A stretch of 64,000 bases of DNA from Myxococcales bacterium (GCA_020633435.1 JACKDP010000008.1:248001-312000); one strand, 5' to 3'; shown: positions 30,301 to 38,626, numbered from the stretch's first letter. Translations and numbers: made by a program. Notes: generated from the sequence alone by a model not told the origin.

Positions 30301-33031
30301 GCCGCGGGCCGAGGCCTGCGACGGGGCCGACAACGACTGCGACGGCCGCATCGACGAGGCCGTCCTGCTGGGCCTGCCCTGCGAGACCGGCCAGGTGGGC
30401 GTCTGCCGCCAGGGCGAGGAGATCTGCCGCCGGGGCCAGGTGGCCTGCGCGCCGCGGGTGGCCGCCGCCGAAGAGATCTGCGACGGCCTGGACAACGACT
30501 GCGACGGGCGCACCGACGAGGGCGACGCCTGCATGAACTGCAACGAGCCCGGCCAGGACACCGACGGGGACGGGCGCACGGACCCCTGCGACAACTGCCC
30601 GCTGCGGCCCAACCCCAACCAGGCAGACGCCGACTTCGACGGGCACGGGGACGTCTGCGACAACTGCGTCGACACCCCCAACCCCGACCAGGCCGACGGC
30701 GACTTCGACGGCGAGGGCGACGCCTGCGACGCCTGCGCCGGCGGGGTGCGCGCCGAGACCTGCGACGGCACCGACGAGGACTGCGACGGCCGCGTCGACG
30801 AGGGCGACGCCTGCGTGGACTGCATCAACAACCCGGCCGGCCTGCCCGACCGGGACCGCGACGGCGTGCCCGACCTCTGCGACAACTGCCCGGACAACCC
30901 GGCCCCCGGCCGCGACGACGCCGACTTCGATGGCCGCGGCGACATCTGCGACAACTGCCCGCGCGTCTTCAACCCCGACCAGCGCGACGCCGACAACGAC
31001 GGCCAGGGCGACGACTGCGACGCCTGCCCCCAGGGGGAGCGCCCCGAGGTCTGCAACGGCGGCGACGAGGACTGCGACGGCCGCATCGACGAGGACGGCG
31101 TCTGCGCCAACTGCGCCGAGGGCCCCGACTCCGACGGGGACGGCGTCGCCGACGCCTGCGACAACTGCAACCTGCGCGACAACCCCGACCAGGCCGACCG
31201 CGACGCCGATGGCCGCGGCGACGTCTGCGACAACTGCCCGGCCGACTTCAACCCCGACCAGGCCGACGCGAACGGCGACGGCCGCGGGGACGCCTGCGCG
31301 GGCGGGCCGCTGCCCCAGGAGATCTGCAACGGCGCCGACGACGACCAGGACGGCGCGGTGGACGAGGGCGGCGTCTGCGCCGGCTGCGAGCCCAGCGCCG
31401 AGGCCCCCGATCGCGACGGCGACGGCCGCCCGGACGCCTGCGACAACTGCCCCGGCCGCCCGAACATCGAGCAGTCCGACCGCGACCAGGACGGCGTGGG
31501 CGACCTCTGCGACAACTGCCCGCGCGACAGCAACCCCGACCAGGCCGACGCGGACGACGATGGCGTGGGCGACGCCTGCGGGGGCTGCGCGGCGGCCGCG
31601 GAGCAGTGCAACGGCGCCGACGACGACTGCGACGGCCGCATCGACGAGGACGGGGCCTGCAGCGACTGCCGCAACCAGGGCGGCGGCAACGACAGCGACG
31701 CCGACGGCACGCCGGACAGCTGCGACAACTGCCTGCTGGACCCGAACCCCGACCAGCGCGACAGCGACTTCGATGGCAAGGGCGACGCCTGCGACAACTG
31801 CCCGGCCGTCTTCAACCCGGACCAGCGCGACACCGACTTCGACGGCGAGGGCGACGCCTGCGACGTGATGTGCGCCCCGGGCGAGGGCGGCGATCGCTGC
31901 GCCACGGGCGAGCCGGGCCGGTGCGCGGCCGGGCGGACGACCTGCGTGGAGGCCGCCGTGATCTGCGAGCCCGACCGGGCCGCCGGCATGGAGGTCTGCA
32001 ACGGCACCGACGACGACTGCGACGGCCGCGCCGACGAGGGCCTGCGCAACGCCTGCGGCCTCTGCGGCGACGTGCCGGCCGAGGCCTGCGACGGGGCCGA
32101 CCAGGACTGCGACGGGCGCACCGACGAGGGGGCGAGCTGCCCCGCCGGCGAGCAGTGCGTCCAGGGCGCCTGCCGAGCCCCCTGCGACGCCGGCGGCTGC
32201 GGCGAGGGCACCTGCCAGGAGGGCGCCTGCTTCGATCCGTGCGAGCTGTGCCTGCCCGAGGAGGTCTGCCAGGCGGGCCGCTGCGTGAACGCCTGCCAGG
32301 GCATCGACTGCGCCCCCGGCGAGATCTGCCGGGCCGGCGAGTGCCGCCCCAACGACTGCCGCACCGTCGGCTGCCCGATGGGCCAGCGCTGCAACGACCG
32401 CCTCTGCGAGCCCGACCCGTGCGCCGGCCGGGCCTGCGGCGCGGGCACGTTCTGCCGCGACGGGGACTGCGTGCCCACCTGCGCCGACGTGGCCTGCGCC
32501 CTCGACGCCACCTGCGTCGACGGGGCCTGCCAGCCCGACCCCTGCTACGACGTGCAGTGCCCGGGCGCGCTCTGCCAGGGCGGCGCCTGCGTGCCCGACC
32601 CGTGCCTGGGCGTGCAGTGCGACGCCCCCGAGGCGTGCGTCGACGGCGTCTGCCGCCAGGACCCGTGCGCCCTCGTGACCTGCGGCTTCGGCGAGCACTG
32701 CGTGCTCGACGCCCGCGGCGAGGCCCAGTGCTACTCCGACCTGTCCCCCGACCCGGGTGGCGGGGGCGCGGGCGGCAGCGCCGGCGGCGCTGGCGGTGGT
32801 GCCGGCGGCGCGGGCGGTGGCGCCGGCGGCGCCGGTGGCATGGGCGGCGCGGGCGGCGCGGGCGGCGGCGACACCGCGCCCGACGGCGGCGTCATCGGCG
32901 CCGACGCCTCGACGCAGGGCACCAGCGCGGCCGACGACGGCTGCCGCACCAGCCCCGGCCGCCCGGCCGATCCCACCCCCCTGCTGCTCCTGGGCCTCGG
33001 CCTCCTCTGGGTGCGGCGCCGGCGGGCCTGA
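27377..33031 (+). CDS. giant secreted protein 1: alpha/alpha-toroid-like domain, thrombospondin type-3 and MopE-type repeats, Cys-rich stalk, C-terminal sorting tag
   Basis: An 1,884-residue surface/secreted protein. Signal peptide (LLIVLALVVHAAPAAAAQ-like, cleavage near residue 22). Residues about 23-400 form a helical domain with toroid-type repeats (GLTALALLEKRES, GYWCYSNGGCQDSSTTQL, WYYDYAYTLMSFQAANGKFG). Residues about 402-1497 are Asp-rich calcium-binding type-3 repeats (DxDGDGxGDxCDNCP). They are interspersed with twelve CDGxDNDCDGxxDE motifs of the MopE metal-binding type. Then comes a Cys-rich region to 1790, a Gly/Ala stalk of about 40 residues, and a C-terminal Cys, hydrophobic helix and RRRRA, like MYXO-CTERM tags. 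ATG 27377 after a G-run. The P450 gene follows 12 bp later. Confidence 0.85.
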   Translation: MRRALLIVLALVVHAAPAAAQITNFSRDVNRSIDIGLGWLDQAGAFRNPSASGNAAGLTALALLEKRESADLRSAPRGYRNALPADRQRLDQVMPYIIGRSRNAGFYAYRDGADAMALTVYLLTGGPDQAGALASLRAAFDRMIANQGGHGYWCYSNGGCQDSSTTQLTMAGLAAARAVFINPNFRDDARVQRLNAAVARTRQAYANNGRRGDLHANERGHGYNPGYAPSYQQTASGLWCQIIGGGDINNGGVQSYMRWLYNHYRYDDTNPHPNSWTHSYFYYMWSSAKAYTFLEDAGIQAANGNLTPADVGTLAPNQAPGWNGRQVHRNPNNDRRVAVHGNEGGGYYQSNQEPARWYYDYAYTLMSFQAANGKFGVRNRWNDHSAQAYALLVLERSVGGGCVDTDNDGICDTDDNCPRHPNPRQEDANGDGIGDACAFCQPVPGQVGEDPDGDGVFAECDNCPRVANRDQADADRDRVGDVCDNCRAVPNQGQQDRDRDGLGDACDNCNAVANPDQSDADRDGVGNVCDNCLNDANQDQADRDGDGLGDACDNCPADANRDQVDRDFDGIGDACDDCNLERESCDGVDNDCDGIVDESTNRGLACDTGRVGICGEGDEVCAGGRYVCMQLRQPREEICNAEDDDCDGSVDEREDGIGTVCNSCRMPVPDAVDTDGDGFRDGCDNCDARANPGQEDRDGDGVGDVCDDCPDHPYPEQSDRDGDGIGDGCDNCPERINNDQADGDGDGVGDVCDNCPDTANGGQEDDDVDGVGNACSDCLDPRGEVCDGQDNDCDGRIDEDAPDGQDCDTGDPGACRLGRAVCANGGFRCDPVNQPRVEACDGTDDDCDGRTDEGEACNACRQNPDLPDTDGDGSPDACDNCPVVANRGQADRDGDGVGDDCDRCPADADNDQRDRDGDGAGDACDNCPDRINGDQTDTDGDGIGDDCDNCPQVLNPDQADANRDGIGDACSACIEPRAEACDGADNDCDGRIDEAVLLGLPCETGQVGVCRQGEEICRRGQVACAPRVAAAEEICDGLDNDCDGRTDEGDACMNCNEPGQDTDGDGRTDPCDNCPLRPNPNQADADFDGHGDVCDNCVDTPNPDQADGDFDGEGDACDACAGGVRAETCDGTDEDCDGRVDEGDACVDCINNPAGLPDRDRDGVPDLCDNCPDNPAPGRDDADFDGRGDICDNCPRVFNPDQRDADNDGQGDDCDACPQGERPEVCNGGDEDCDGRIDEDGVCANCAEGPDSDGDGVADACDNCNLRDNPDQADRDADGRGDVCDNCPADFNPDQADANGDGRGDACAGGPLPQEICNGADDDQDGAVDEGGVCAGCEPSAEAPDRDGDGRPDACDNCPGRPNIEQSDRDQDGVGDLCDNCPRDSNPDQADADDDGVGDACGGCAAAAEQCNGADDDCDGRIDEDGACSDCRNQGGGNDSDADGTPDSCDNCLLDPNPDQRDSDFDGKGDACDNCPAVFNPDQRDTDFDGEGDACDVMCAPGEGGDRCATGEPGRCAAGRTTCVEAAVICEPDRAAGMEVCNGTDDDCDGRADEGLRNACGLCGDVPAEACDGADQDCDGRTDEGASCPAGEQCVQGACRAPCDAGGCGEGTCQEGACFDPCELCLPEEVCQAGRCVNACQGIDCAPGEICRAGECRPNDCRTVGCPMGQRCNDRLCEPDPCAGRACGAGTFCRDGDCVPTCADVACALDATCVDGACQPDPCYDVQCPGALCQGGACVPDPCLGVQCDAPEACVDGVCRQDPCALVTCGFGEHCVLDARGEAQCYSDLSPDPGGGGAGGSAGGAGGGAGGAGGGAGGAGGMGGAGGAGGGDTAPDGGVIGADASTQGTSAADDGCRTSPGRPADPTPLLLLGLGLLWVRRRRA
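28585..31870 (+). repeat. coding array of type-3 and MopE-like repeats
   Basis: Irregular Asp/Asn/Cys-rich repeats of about 25-36 codons, built on GACGGCGACGG..GGCGAC and TGCGACAACTGCCC words. Twelve MopE-like units (e.g. at 29133, 29740, 30319, 30481) separate runs of type-3 units. Every repeat keeps the Asp ligands and paired Cys, so the array looks functional rather than decayed. Confidence 0.9.
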
Positions 33032-33043
33032 TCAGGAGCAGTC

Positions 33044-34369
33044 ATGACCGACCCCACCCCCCGCGTCCCCGGGGGGCACCCCATCACCGGCCACCTGGCG
33101 TTCTTCGGCCGCGACCCCCTGCCCTTCCTGCAGCGCGCCGAGGCCCTGGGCGGGGTCGTCCGCTTCCGCCTGTTCGTCAAGAAGGGCTTCATCATCTCGG
33201 ACCCCGCCGCCGTCCGCCGCGTGCTGGTGGACAACGTGGCCAACTACCAGAAGCTCACCCGCGGCTACGTGAAGCTGCGGCTGCTGCTGGGCGAGGGCCT
33301 CGTCACCAGCGAGGGCGACTTCTGGCTGCGGCAGCGCCGCATCGCCCAGCCCGCCTTCGGGCGGCACCGGCTGGCCATGTTCACCACCCCCATCGTCCGC
33401 GCGACGGCCGACCTGGTGGCGCGCTGGGGCGACGGCGGTGAGCTGGAGGTGGCCGAGGCGATGAACTTGCTGGCCCTGCGCATCGCGGGCGAGACGCTGC
33501 TGGGGGAGGACGTCACCGCCGACGCCGCCACCATCGGCGGATCGATGCTCACGGTCCTGCAGCACTTCCCGCGCCTGGTCTCGGCCCCCGTCCCCTACCC
33601 CGAGCGCTGGCCCGGCGCGGCCAACCGCCAGTTCTGGCGGGCCGTCAACGCCCTGCACGCGGTGGTGGACGCGGTCATCGCCGAGCGCCGCGCCCAGCCC
33701 GAGACGACGGAGGATCTGCTCGGCCTGCTGATGGCGGCCCGGGATCCCGAGACGGGCGAGGGCATGAGCGACCGCCAGCTCCGCGACGAGGCCCTCACGA
33801 TGATGCTGGCGGGGCACGAGACCACCGCCAACGCCCTGGCCTGGACGCTCAGCCTGCTGGCCGACCACCCCGACGTCCAGGCGCGCGCGGCCGCCGAGGC
33901 CGCCGCCGCGACCCCCGACGACGGGCCGGCCGATCTCGGCAAGGTGCCGTATCTCAAGCAGATCTTCCAGGAGGCCCTGCGGCTCTACCCGCCCGTCTGG
34001 CTGCTGGCGCGCTACGCCGTGGGCGAGGACACCCTGGCGGGCGCCTCCATCCCGCCGGGCGCCTACCTGTTCCTGAGCCCGTGGGCCATCCACCGCTCGC
34101 CGACGCACTGGCCCGAGCCCGAGCGCTTCGACCCGGATCGGTTCGCCCCCGACCGGCCCCCGCCGGACCGTTCCGTCTACCTGCCCTTCAGCCGCGGGCG
34201 GCGCCAGTGCATCGGGGATCGGTTCGCCGAGATGGAGGCCCTGCTCGTCCTGGCGGCGCTGCTCAAGGGCTTCCGCTTCGAGCCGGTGGCGGGGCAGGTC
34301 CTCATCCCGGAGCCCAGCATCACGCTGCGCCCCCGAGGCGGCCTGCGCCTGCGGGTCAGCCCCCGCTGA
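33044..34369 (+). CDS. cytochrome P450 monooxygenase
   Basis: A 441-residue soluble P450 that would insert oxygen from O2 into an organic substrate, using electrons from a reductase or ferredoxin not seen here. The proline-rich start (PRVPGGHPITGHLAFFGRDP) is typical of CYP102/CYP4-like and class II-type bacterial enzymes. The I-helix is MMLAGHETTANAL and the K-helix ExxR is in FQEALRLYPP. The meander and heme loop are LPFSRGRRQCIG with Cys389 as the heme ligand. ATG 33044 has AGGAG upstream and lies 12 bp after the giant gene, implying co-transcription. The 3' end overlaps the S9 peptidase gene by 14 bp on the opposite strand. Confidence 0.93.
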   Translation: MTDPTPRVPGGHPITGHLAFFGRDPLPFLQRAEALGGVVRFRLFVKKGFIISDPAAVRRVLVDNVANYQKLTRGYVKLRLLLGEGLVTSEGDFWLRQRRIAQPAFGRHRLAMFTTPIVRATADLVARWGDGGELEVAEAMNLLALRIAGETLLGEDVTADAATIGGSMLTVLQHFPRLVSAPVPYPERWPGAANRQFWRAVNALHAVVDAVIAERRAQPETTEDLLGLLMAARDPETGEGMSDRQLRDEALTMMLAGHETTANALAWTLSLLADHPDVQARAAAEAAAATPDDGPADLGKVPYLKQIFQEALRLYPPVWLLARYAVGEDTLAGASIPPGAYLFLSPWAIHRSPTHWPEPERFDPDRFAPDRPPPDRSVYLPFSRGRRQCIGDRFAEMEALLVLAALLKGFRFEPVAGQVLIPEPSITLRPRGGLRLRVSPR

Positions 34370-36356
34370 GCCCCACGCGGGGCGCGCAGAACGCCAGCCA
34401 CGCCTCGTACCAGGCCACCACGTTGGCCGGCCGCATGATCCAGTGGTTCTCGTCGGGGAAGATGACCAGCTCCGACTCGACGCCGTGCCGCTGCAGGGCC
34501 TCGAAGAGCGCCAGCGCCTCGCCCACCGGCACGCGGTAGTCGCGGTCCCCGTGCAGCACCAGCGTCGGCGTGCGCCACCCGCTGATGTGGCGGTGGGGCG
34601 AGTGTCGCGTGAAGGCGTCCTCGTCGTCCTCGGGCTCGAAGCCGAAGCCGAAGGCGAACCAGGCCGGCTCGTCCGTCGTGCCGCGGAACTGCGGGTAGTG
34701 GTAGATGCCGGCGTGGCTGACCAGGGCCGCGAACCGATCGGTGCGCGTCCCGATGAGGTTGGTCATGTAGCCGCCGAACGAGCCGCCCATGGCCACCATC
34801 CGCGCCGCGTCGACGTCGGCCCGGCCCTGCAGGGCGTCGGTGACGGCCATCAGGTCGTGGTAGCACTCGGCGCCGAAGCGGTTGTCCCAGACGCCGTCGA
34901 CGAACGCCTGGCCGAAGCCCGTCGAGCCGCGCGGGTTGGGCAGGGCCACCACATAGCCCGCCGCCGTCGCCACGAGCGGGTTCCAGCGCCAGTGCCAGGC
35001 GTCGGCGTGCTGGCTCATGGGGCCGCCGTGGATCCAGAGGAGCAGCGGGCGGCGCCCCTCGCCCGGTCCGCGCAGGACGAAGCTCTGCACCGGCTCGCCG
35101 CCCGCCCCCGCGACCGAGAATTCCTCAATCTTGACGGAGGCTTCGGCCGCGTCGAAGCCGCTCAGCCGCGCCGGAATGCGGGGGCTGGCCCCGGCCTCCA
35201 GGGCCAGGACGAAGGCCTCGGGCGGCGCGGTGAAGGTGCTCCGCAGCCCGACCAGCGCGTCCCCGGCCCAGGTGAGCGCGACGCCGGTGTGGCTGCCCCC
35301 GAGCCCCGGCGGGATGAGGGACGCTACGGCCCCATCGGCCAGCGCGACCCGGAAGATCGGCAGCCTGCCGCGGTCGTCCGCGGTGACCAGGACCCCTGCC
35401 CCGTCGGGCGTGAAGCCGATGGGGTGCGCGAACCGCTCCCAGTCCGGGGCGAGCGACGTCTGCGCGCCCGTCTCCAGATCCACCACGAGCAGGCGCGGCG
35501 CGTAGCCCGGCACCTCGCCCTGGGCCGCCCGCACGCACACCAGGCGGCGGCCGTCGTCGCTCAGGCGGGGCTCCTCGAGCTGGGTGCGGGGGCCGGCCGC
35601 GATGCACCGCGTCGCCCCCGTGGCGACGTCGATGACCAGGACGTCCACCTCGTCGATGCCGCCCGCCGCCGGCCGCCGGGCCGTGGCGACCACGCGGCTG
35701 CCCTCCGCGGCCAGGTGCCACTGCCCCTGCCGGTGGGCGCGGTCGGCGTCGGGGGTGAGGTCGCGGCTGCCGCCCGGCTGCCAGCACACGAGGTGCGGCG
35801 CGGGCATGGGCAGGTAGTGGTCCCAGTAGCGGACGGGCATCGCCGTGTAGCGCAGCGTCGACGGCCCCGACTTCTGCCGGGCGTCATCGAAGGCGCGCTG
35901 CTCGGCCACCGGCACGCCGGGCCAGCGCGGGGCCTGGAGCACCAGCGCGTCGCCCCGGCGGGCCACCTGGAACGCCTCGACGCCCAGGGGCTCGTCGGTG
36001 ACGCGCACGGCCTCGCCCCCGCCGGCCGGCAGGCACCACACCTGGGTGCGGGCGGGGCCGTCGCCGTCGGCGCGGTCGGAGAGGAAGAGCAGATCGCCGC
36101 TGGCGCGGAAGGCCGGCGCGCGGTCATGGGCCCGCCCGGCCGTCAGGCGGCGGGGCGCCGTGGCGCCGTCGAGGGCCACCCGCCAGAGGGCCCCCCGGTA
36201 GCGGTTCGTGTCGGCGTCGGCGCGATCCACCTGCACGACGAGCGCCCGCCCGCAGGGCGACGGGGCCACCGCGCTCACGCGGCCCAGGGCCGCCAGCCGG
36301 CGAGCGTCGAACACGGCCTGACCGGGCTCGTCGCCCCCCCCACTGCCGTGGCCCAT
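34356..36356 (-). CDS. S9 family (prolyl oligopeptidase/acylaminoacyl peptidase-like) serine peptidase
   Basis: A 666-residue cytoplasmic peptidase without signal peptide. Residues about 20-400 form a beta-propeller that gates small peptides (WELS-like blades, LLFLSDRADGDG, PRLSDDGRRLVC). Residues about 410-660 are the alpha/beta-hydrolase domain. The oxyanion strand is WIHGGPMSQ, the nucleophile is Ser526 in GGSFGGYM, Asp606 is in HGDRDYRVP and His638 in DENHWI. It likely releases dipeptides or acylated residues from short peptides. ATG 36356 with AGGAGG six bases upstream is a clear start. Convergent with, and overlapping, the P450 gene. Confidence 0.92.
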   Translation of the reverse strand: MGHGSGGGDEPGQAVFDARRLAALGRVSAVAPSPCGRALVVQVDRADADTNRYRGALWRVALDGATAPRRLTAGRAHDRAPAFRASGDLLFLSDRADGDGPARTQVWCLPAGGGEAVRVTDEPLGVEAFQVARRGDALVLQAPRWPGVPVAEQRAFDDARQKSGPSTLRYTAMPVRYWDHYLPMPAPHLVCWQPGGSRDLTPDADRAHRQGQWHLAAEGSRVVATARRPAAGGIDEVDVLVIDVATGATRCIAAGPRTQLEEPRLSDDGRRLVCVRAAQGEVPGYAPRLLVVDLETGAQTSLAPDWERFAHPIGFTPDGAGVLVTADDRGRLPIFRVALADGAVASLIPPGLGGSHTGVALTWAGDALVGLRSTFTAPPEAFVLALEAGASPRIPARLSGFDAAEASVKIEEFSVAGAGGEPVQSFVLRGPGEGRRPLLLWIHGGPMSQHADAWHWRWNPLVATAAGYVVALPNPRGSTGFGQAFVDGVWDNRFGAECYHDLMAVTDALQGRADVDAARMVAMGGSFGGYMTNLIGTRTDRFAALVSHAGIYHYPQFRGTTDEPAWFAFGFGFEPEDDEDAFTRHSPHRHISGWRTPTLVLHGDRDYRVPVGEALALFEALQRHGVESELVIFPDENHWIMRPANVVAWYEAWLAFCAPRVGLSGG

Positions 36357-36450
36357 CCAGCCTCCTGTGCTTGCACGCTGCGTCGGGCCACCATATACGC
36401 AAACCCGCCGGCCCGGAAAGCCGCGCCCACCGCCCCCAGGAGCCCGCCGC
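36357..36450. promoter_or_regulatory. divergent spacer between the S9 peptidase and two-TM protein genes
   Basis: A 94-bp spacer. The only AT-rich element is CCATATACGCAAAC near 36391-36405, a plausible -10 region for either direction. No confident -35 is seen. Confidence 0.3.
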
Positions 36451-37380
36451 GTGACGACGCCGCCGCCCGCGCCCCCCGCCACCTTCCGCTTTCGCTACGC
36501 GGTCTTCACGGTGCAGGTGGAGCTGACCCCCGAGCGCCTGAGCACCCGGACAGGCCTGCGGACGACGCTGCTGCCGGTCCCCCGCCTGGAGCACCTGTGG
36601 GTCAAGCGCGAGCGCGGCGCCGACCACGAGGAGCTGCTGCTGACGTGGCGCACCGCCCGGGGCAAGCAGCGGCGCGTCCGCATCTTCGCCGACAAGGGCG
36701 AGCCGGCCTTCGCCGGGCTGGTGGAGGCCCTGGTGGCGGCGCGCCCCGAGATCGATCGGCGCGGGGAGAGCGCGGCCAGCGCGTACCGGCTCGCCGGCGC
36801 CCGGGAGCTGGAGTGGGCCGTGCTGCCCGGCATCATGGTCGTGGGCCTCGCGGTGGTGGCGTTCCTGCTCTCGCCCCTGCTGCGGCACGGCGTCGACGAT
36901 GGCTTCGCGGCGGTGCCCGTCGAGCGGCTGCTGCAGGCGCCTCCGCTCGCGACGCGCAACGTCGAGGTGGCGGCCCTGCCCCTGCTCGACCGGGCGGCGC
37001 GCGGCCAGGCCGGGGCCGACCGCAAGCTGGAGACGGCGTCGCTGTGGATCCCGCTGGTGCCCGAGGGCAGCGATCCCGATGGCGACGCGCCGGTGCCGGC
37101 CGTCCTGGAGGTGCGGGGCCTGCGCGGCGTCGACCTGGACGCGCTGGTGGCGCAGCGGCGGTTTCGCGGGGTGGTGCGCGACCTGGGCTGGGAGGGGCTG
37201 TCCGACGCCCGCCAGCGCAGCCTGGAGGAGCGCGGCAACACGCTGGCCCTGCACGTGAAGCTCATCGAGTACCGCGCCGACGCCCAGGCCGACCTCACCC
37301 TGGCGGTGGGCATCCTGGGGTTCCTGTCGCTGCTGGTGGCGGCCACGACGGCCGTGCTCTGGCGGCGTCGGCGGCGCTGA
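36451..37380 (+). CDS. two-TM membrane protein of unknown function
   Basis: A 309-residue protein. The N-terminal 120 residues form a cytoplasmic beta-rich module (FRFRYAVFTVQVELTPERLS, LEHLWVKRE) resembling bacterial PH-like folds by pattern only. TM1 is at about 122-144 (AVLPGIMVVGLAVVAFLL). A 135-residue extracytoplasmic domain follows, then TM2 near 283-304 (LTLAVGILGFLSLLVAATTAVLW) ending in RRRRR. The GTG at 36451 with AGGAG upstream is chosen. It converges on the epimerase gene with 6 bp between stops. No family recognised. Confidence 0.6.
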   Translation: MTTPPPAPPATFRFRYAVFTVQVELTPERLSTRTGLRTTLLPVPRLEHLWVKRERGADHEELLLTWRTARGKQRRVRIFADKGEPAFAGLVEALVAARPEIDRRGESAASAYRLAGARELEWAVLPGIMVVGLAVVAFLLSPLLRHGVDDGFAAVPVERLLQAPPLATRNVEVAALPLLDRAARGQAGADRKLETASLWIPLVPEGSDPDGDAPVPAVLEVRGLRGVDLDALVAQRRFRGVVRDLGWEGLSDARQRSLEERGNTLALHVKLIEYRADAQADLTLAVGILGFLSLLVAATTAVLWRRRRR

Positions 37381-37386
37381 GCGCCC

Positions 37387-38364
37387 TCAGGTGAGGCCGT
37401 GGTACGCCTTGTACCAGGCCACGAAGCGCGGGATGCCCACCTCGATGGGGGTGGTGGGCTGGTAGCCCAGATCGCGGTGGATGCTGGTCAGATCGGCGGC
37501 GGTCGCCTCGACGTCGCCGGGCTGCATGGGCTCCATGATCTTCTCGGCGGTGCGGCCCAGGGCCCCCTCCAGCACGGCGATCATGTGCAGCAGCTCCTCG
37601 GAGCGGTTGTTGCCGATGTTGTAGACCCGCGCGGGCGGGGCGCCGTCGTCGGCGGGCGGGTGATCGAGGGCGGCGATGACGCCGCGCACGATGTCGTCGA
37701 TGAAGGTGAAGTCGCGCCGCATCTTGCCGTGGTTGAACACGCGGATGGGCTGCCCCGCCAGGATGGCCTCGGTGAACAGCCACATGGCCATGTCGGGCCG
37801 GCCCCAGGGCCCGTACACGGTGAAGAAGCGCAGCCCCGTCACCGGCATGCGGTACAGGTGCGCGTAGGTGTGGCTCATCAGCTCGTCGGCCTTCTTGGTG
37901 GCCGCGTAGAGCGAGACCGGCTGGTCCACGCGATCCGTCACCGCGAAGGGCATGTGGGTGTTGCCCCCGTAGACCGAGCTGGACGACGCGTAGACCAGGT
38001 GCTCGAAGCCGGGCATGTGCCGGCAGAGCTCGAGCACCGTGACGTGCCCCATCAGGTTGGCGCGCACATAGGCGAACGGGTTGGTCAGCGAGTAGCGCAC
38101 GCCGGCCTGGGCGGCCAGGTGTACAGCCCGGGTGAACTGCACCCCCCGAAGGGCCGGGATCACCGCGTCGGGATCGCCCAGATCGAGGCGGTGGAAGGCG
38201 AAGCCGGGCCGCGCCTCGAGCCGCGCCAGGCGGGCCTGCTTGAGCCGCACGTCGTAGTAGTCGTTGAGGTCATCGACGCCCACGACCGTGTCGCCGCGAT
38301 CAAGGAGAGCGTGGGCCACGTGGGAGCCGATGAAGCCCGCCACCCCCGTCACGAGCACCTGCAT
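37387..38364 (-). CDS. UDP-glucuronate 4-epimerase-like NAD-dependent sugar epimerase
   Basis: A 325-residue extended short-chain dehydrogenase. The NAD-binding loop is VLVTGVAGFIGSHVA and the DDLNDYYDVRLKQARL segment is characteristic of the UDP-glucuronate/galacturonate epimerase group. The catalytic Ser is in YASSSSVYG, and the Tyr/Lys pair in SLYAATKKADELM. RFFTVYGPWGRPDMAMW and RRDFTFIDDIV complete the family match. It probably supplies UDP-galacturonate for capsule, exopolysaccharide or LPS. ATG 38364 with GGGATG upstream; divergent from the second giant gene. Confidence 0.93.
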   Translation of the reverse strand: MQVLVTGVAGFIGSHVAHALLDRGDTVVGVDDLNDYYDVRLKQARLARLEARPGFAFHRLDLGDPDAVIPALRGVQFTRAVHLAAQAGVRYSLTNPFAYVRANLMGHVTVLELCRHMPGFEHLVYASSSSVYGGNTHMPFAVTDRVDQPVSLYAATKKADELMSHTYAHLYRMPVTGLRFFTVYGPWGRPDMAMWLFTEAILAGQPIRVFNHGKMRRDFTFIDDIVRGVIAALDHPPADDGAPPARVYNIGNNRSEELLHMIAVLEGALGRTAEKIMEPMQPGDVEATAADLTSIHRDLGYQPTTPIEVGIPRFVAWYKAYHGLT

Positions 38365-38467
38365 GGTTCATCCCGGTCGCCGTCGTCGGCCCGTCATACG
38401 GACCCCCGCCCCTCCTCTGCAAGCCCGACGCGCCGGATAAGCGCCCGGGCCGGCCTGCGAGATTCGG

Positions 38468-38494
38468 TTGCACCAGGGTAGAATTTCGTATTAT
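38468..38494 (+). promoter_or_regulatory. candidate sigma70-type promoter of giant gene 2
   Basis: TTGCAC at 38468-38473 and TATTAT at 38489-38494 with 15-bp spacing, inside an AT-rich island of otherwise very GC-rich DNA. The spacing is short and the -35 imperfect. The leader would be about 125 bases and would include the inverted repeat at 38598-38612. Confidence 0.3.
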
Positions 38495-38597
38495 TTCCCC
38501 CCTTGACGCACCTTTCCACACGTTGGCGCGGGCGTGCCTACGTGTGGGTCTTGAGCGGCAACCGGCCGCCGCGGTGTGGAGAGTTTCCAAAGGGGGG

Positions 38598-38612
38598 GGC
38601 GCCCAGGGCGCC
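38598..38612 (+). promoter_or_regulatory. inverted repeat in the leader of giant gene 2
   Basis: Perfect 7-base arms GGCGCCC and GGGCGCC around a single A. They end 5 bp before the GGAGG ribosome binding site of the gene starting at 38627. The third paralogue has a GC hairpin at the same relative place. Confidence 0.45.
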
Positions 38613-38626
38613 GAACGGAGGTCAAG

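Larger units (their letters stand above)
38365..38626. promoter_or_regulatory. divergent regulatory region upstream of giant gene 2
   Basis: A 262-bp spacer between the epimerase and the second giant gene. It contains the most AT-rich patch in the area (38475-38500, AGAATTTCGTATTATTTCC) and a TTGACG at 38503-38508. A 15-base inverted repeat GGCGCCC-A-GGGCGCC lies at 38598-38612, directly before the Shine-Dalgarno GGAGG (38617-38621). No coding sequence is seen. Confidence 0.55.

Noticed and set aside
27257..32698. A minus-strand open frame of more than 1,800 codons antisense to giant gene 1.
   Set aside because: Its Val/Ala/Gly-rich translation is the mirror of the Asp/Gly/Cys codon pattern of the type-3 repeats. 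It has no signal, motif or ribosome binding site, and the plus-strand frame has a signal peptide, domains and a sorting tag.
33044..38364. A secondary-metabolite gene cluster around the P450.
   Set aside because: No synthase, carrier, tailoring partner, transporter or regulator is adjacent; the neighbours are a peptidase, an unknown membrane protein and a sugar epimerase.
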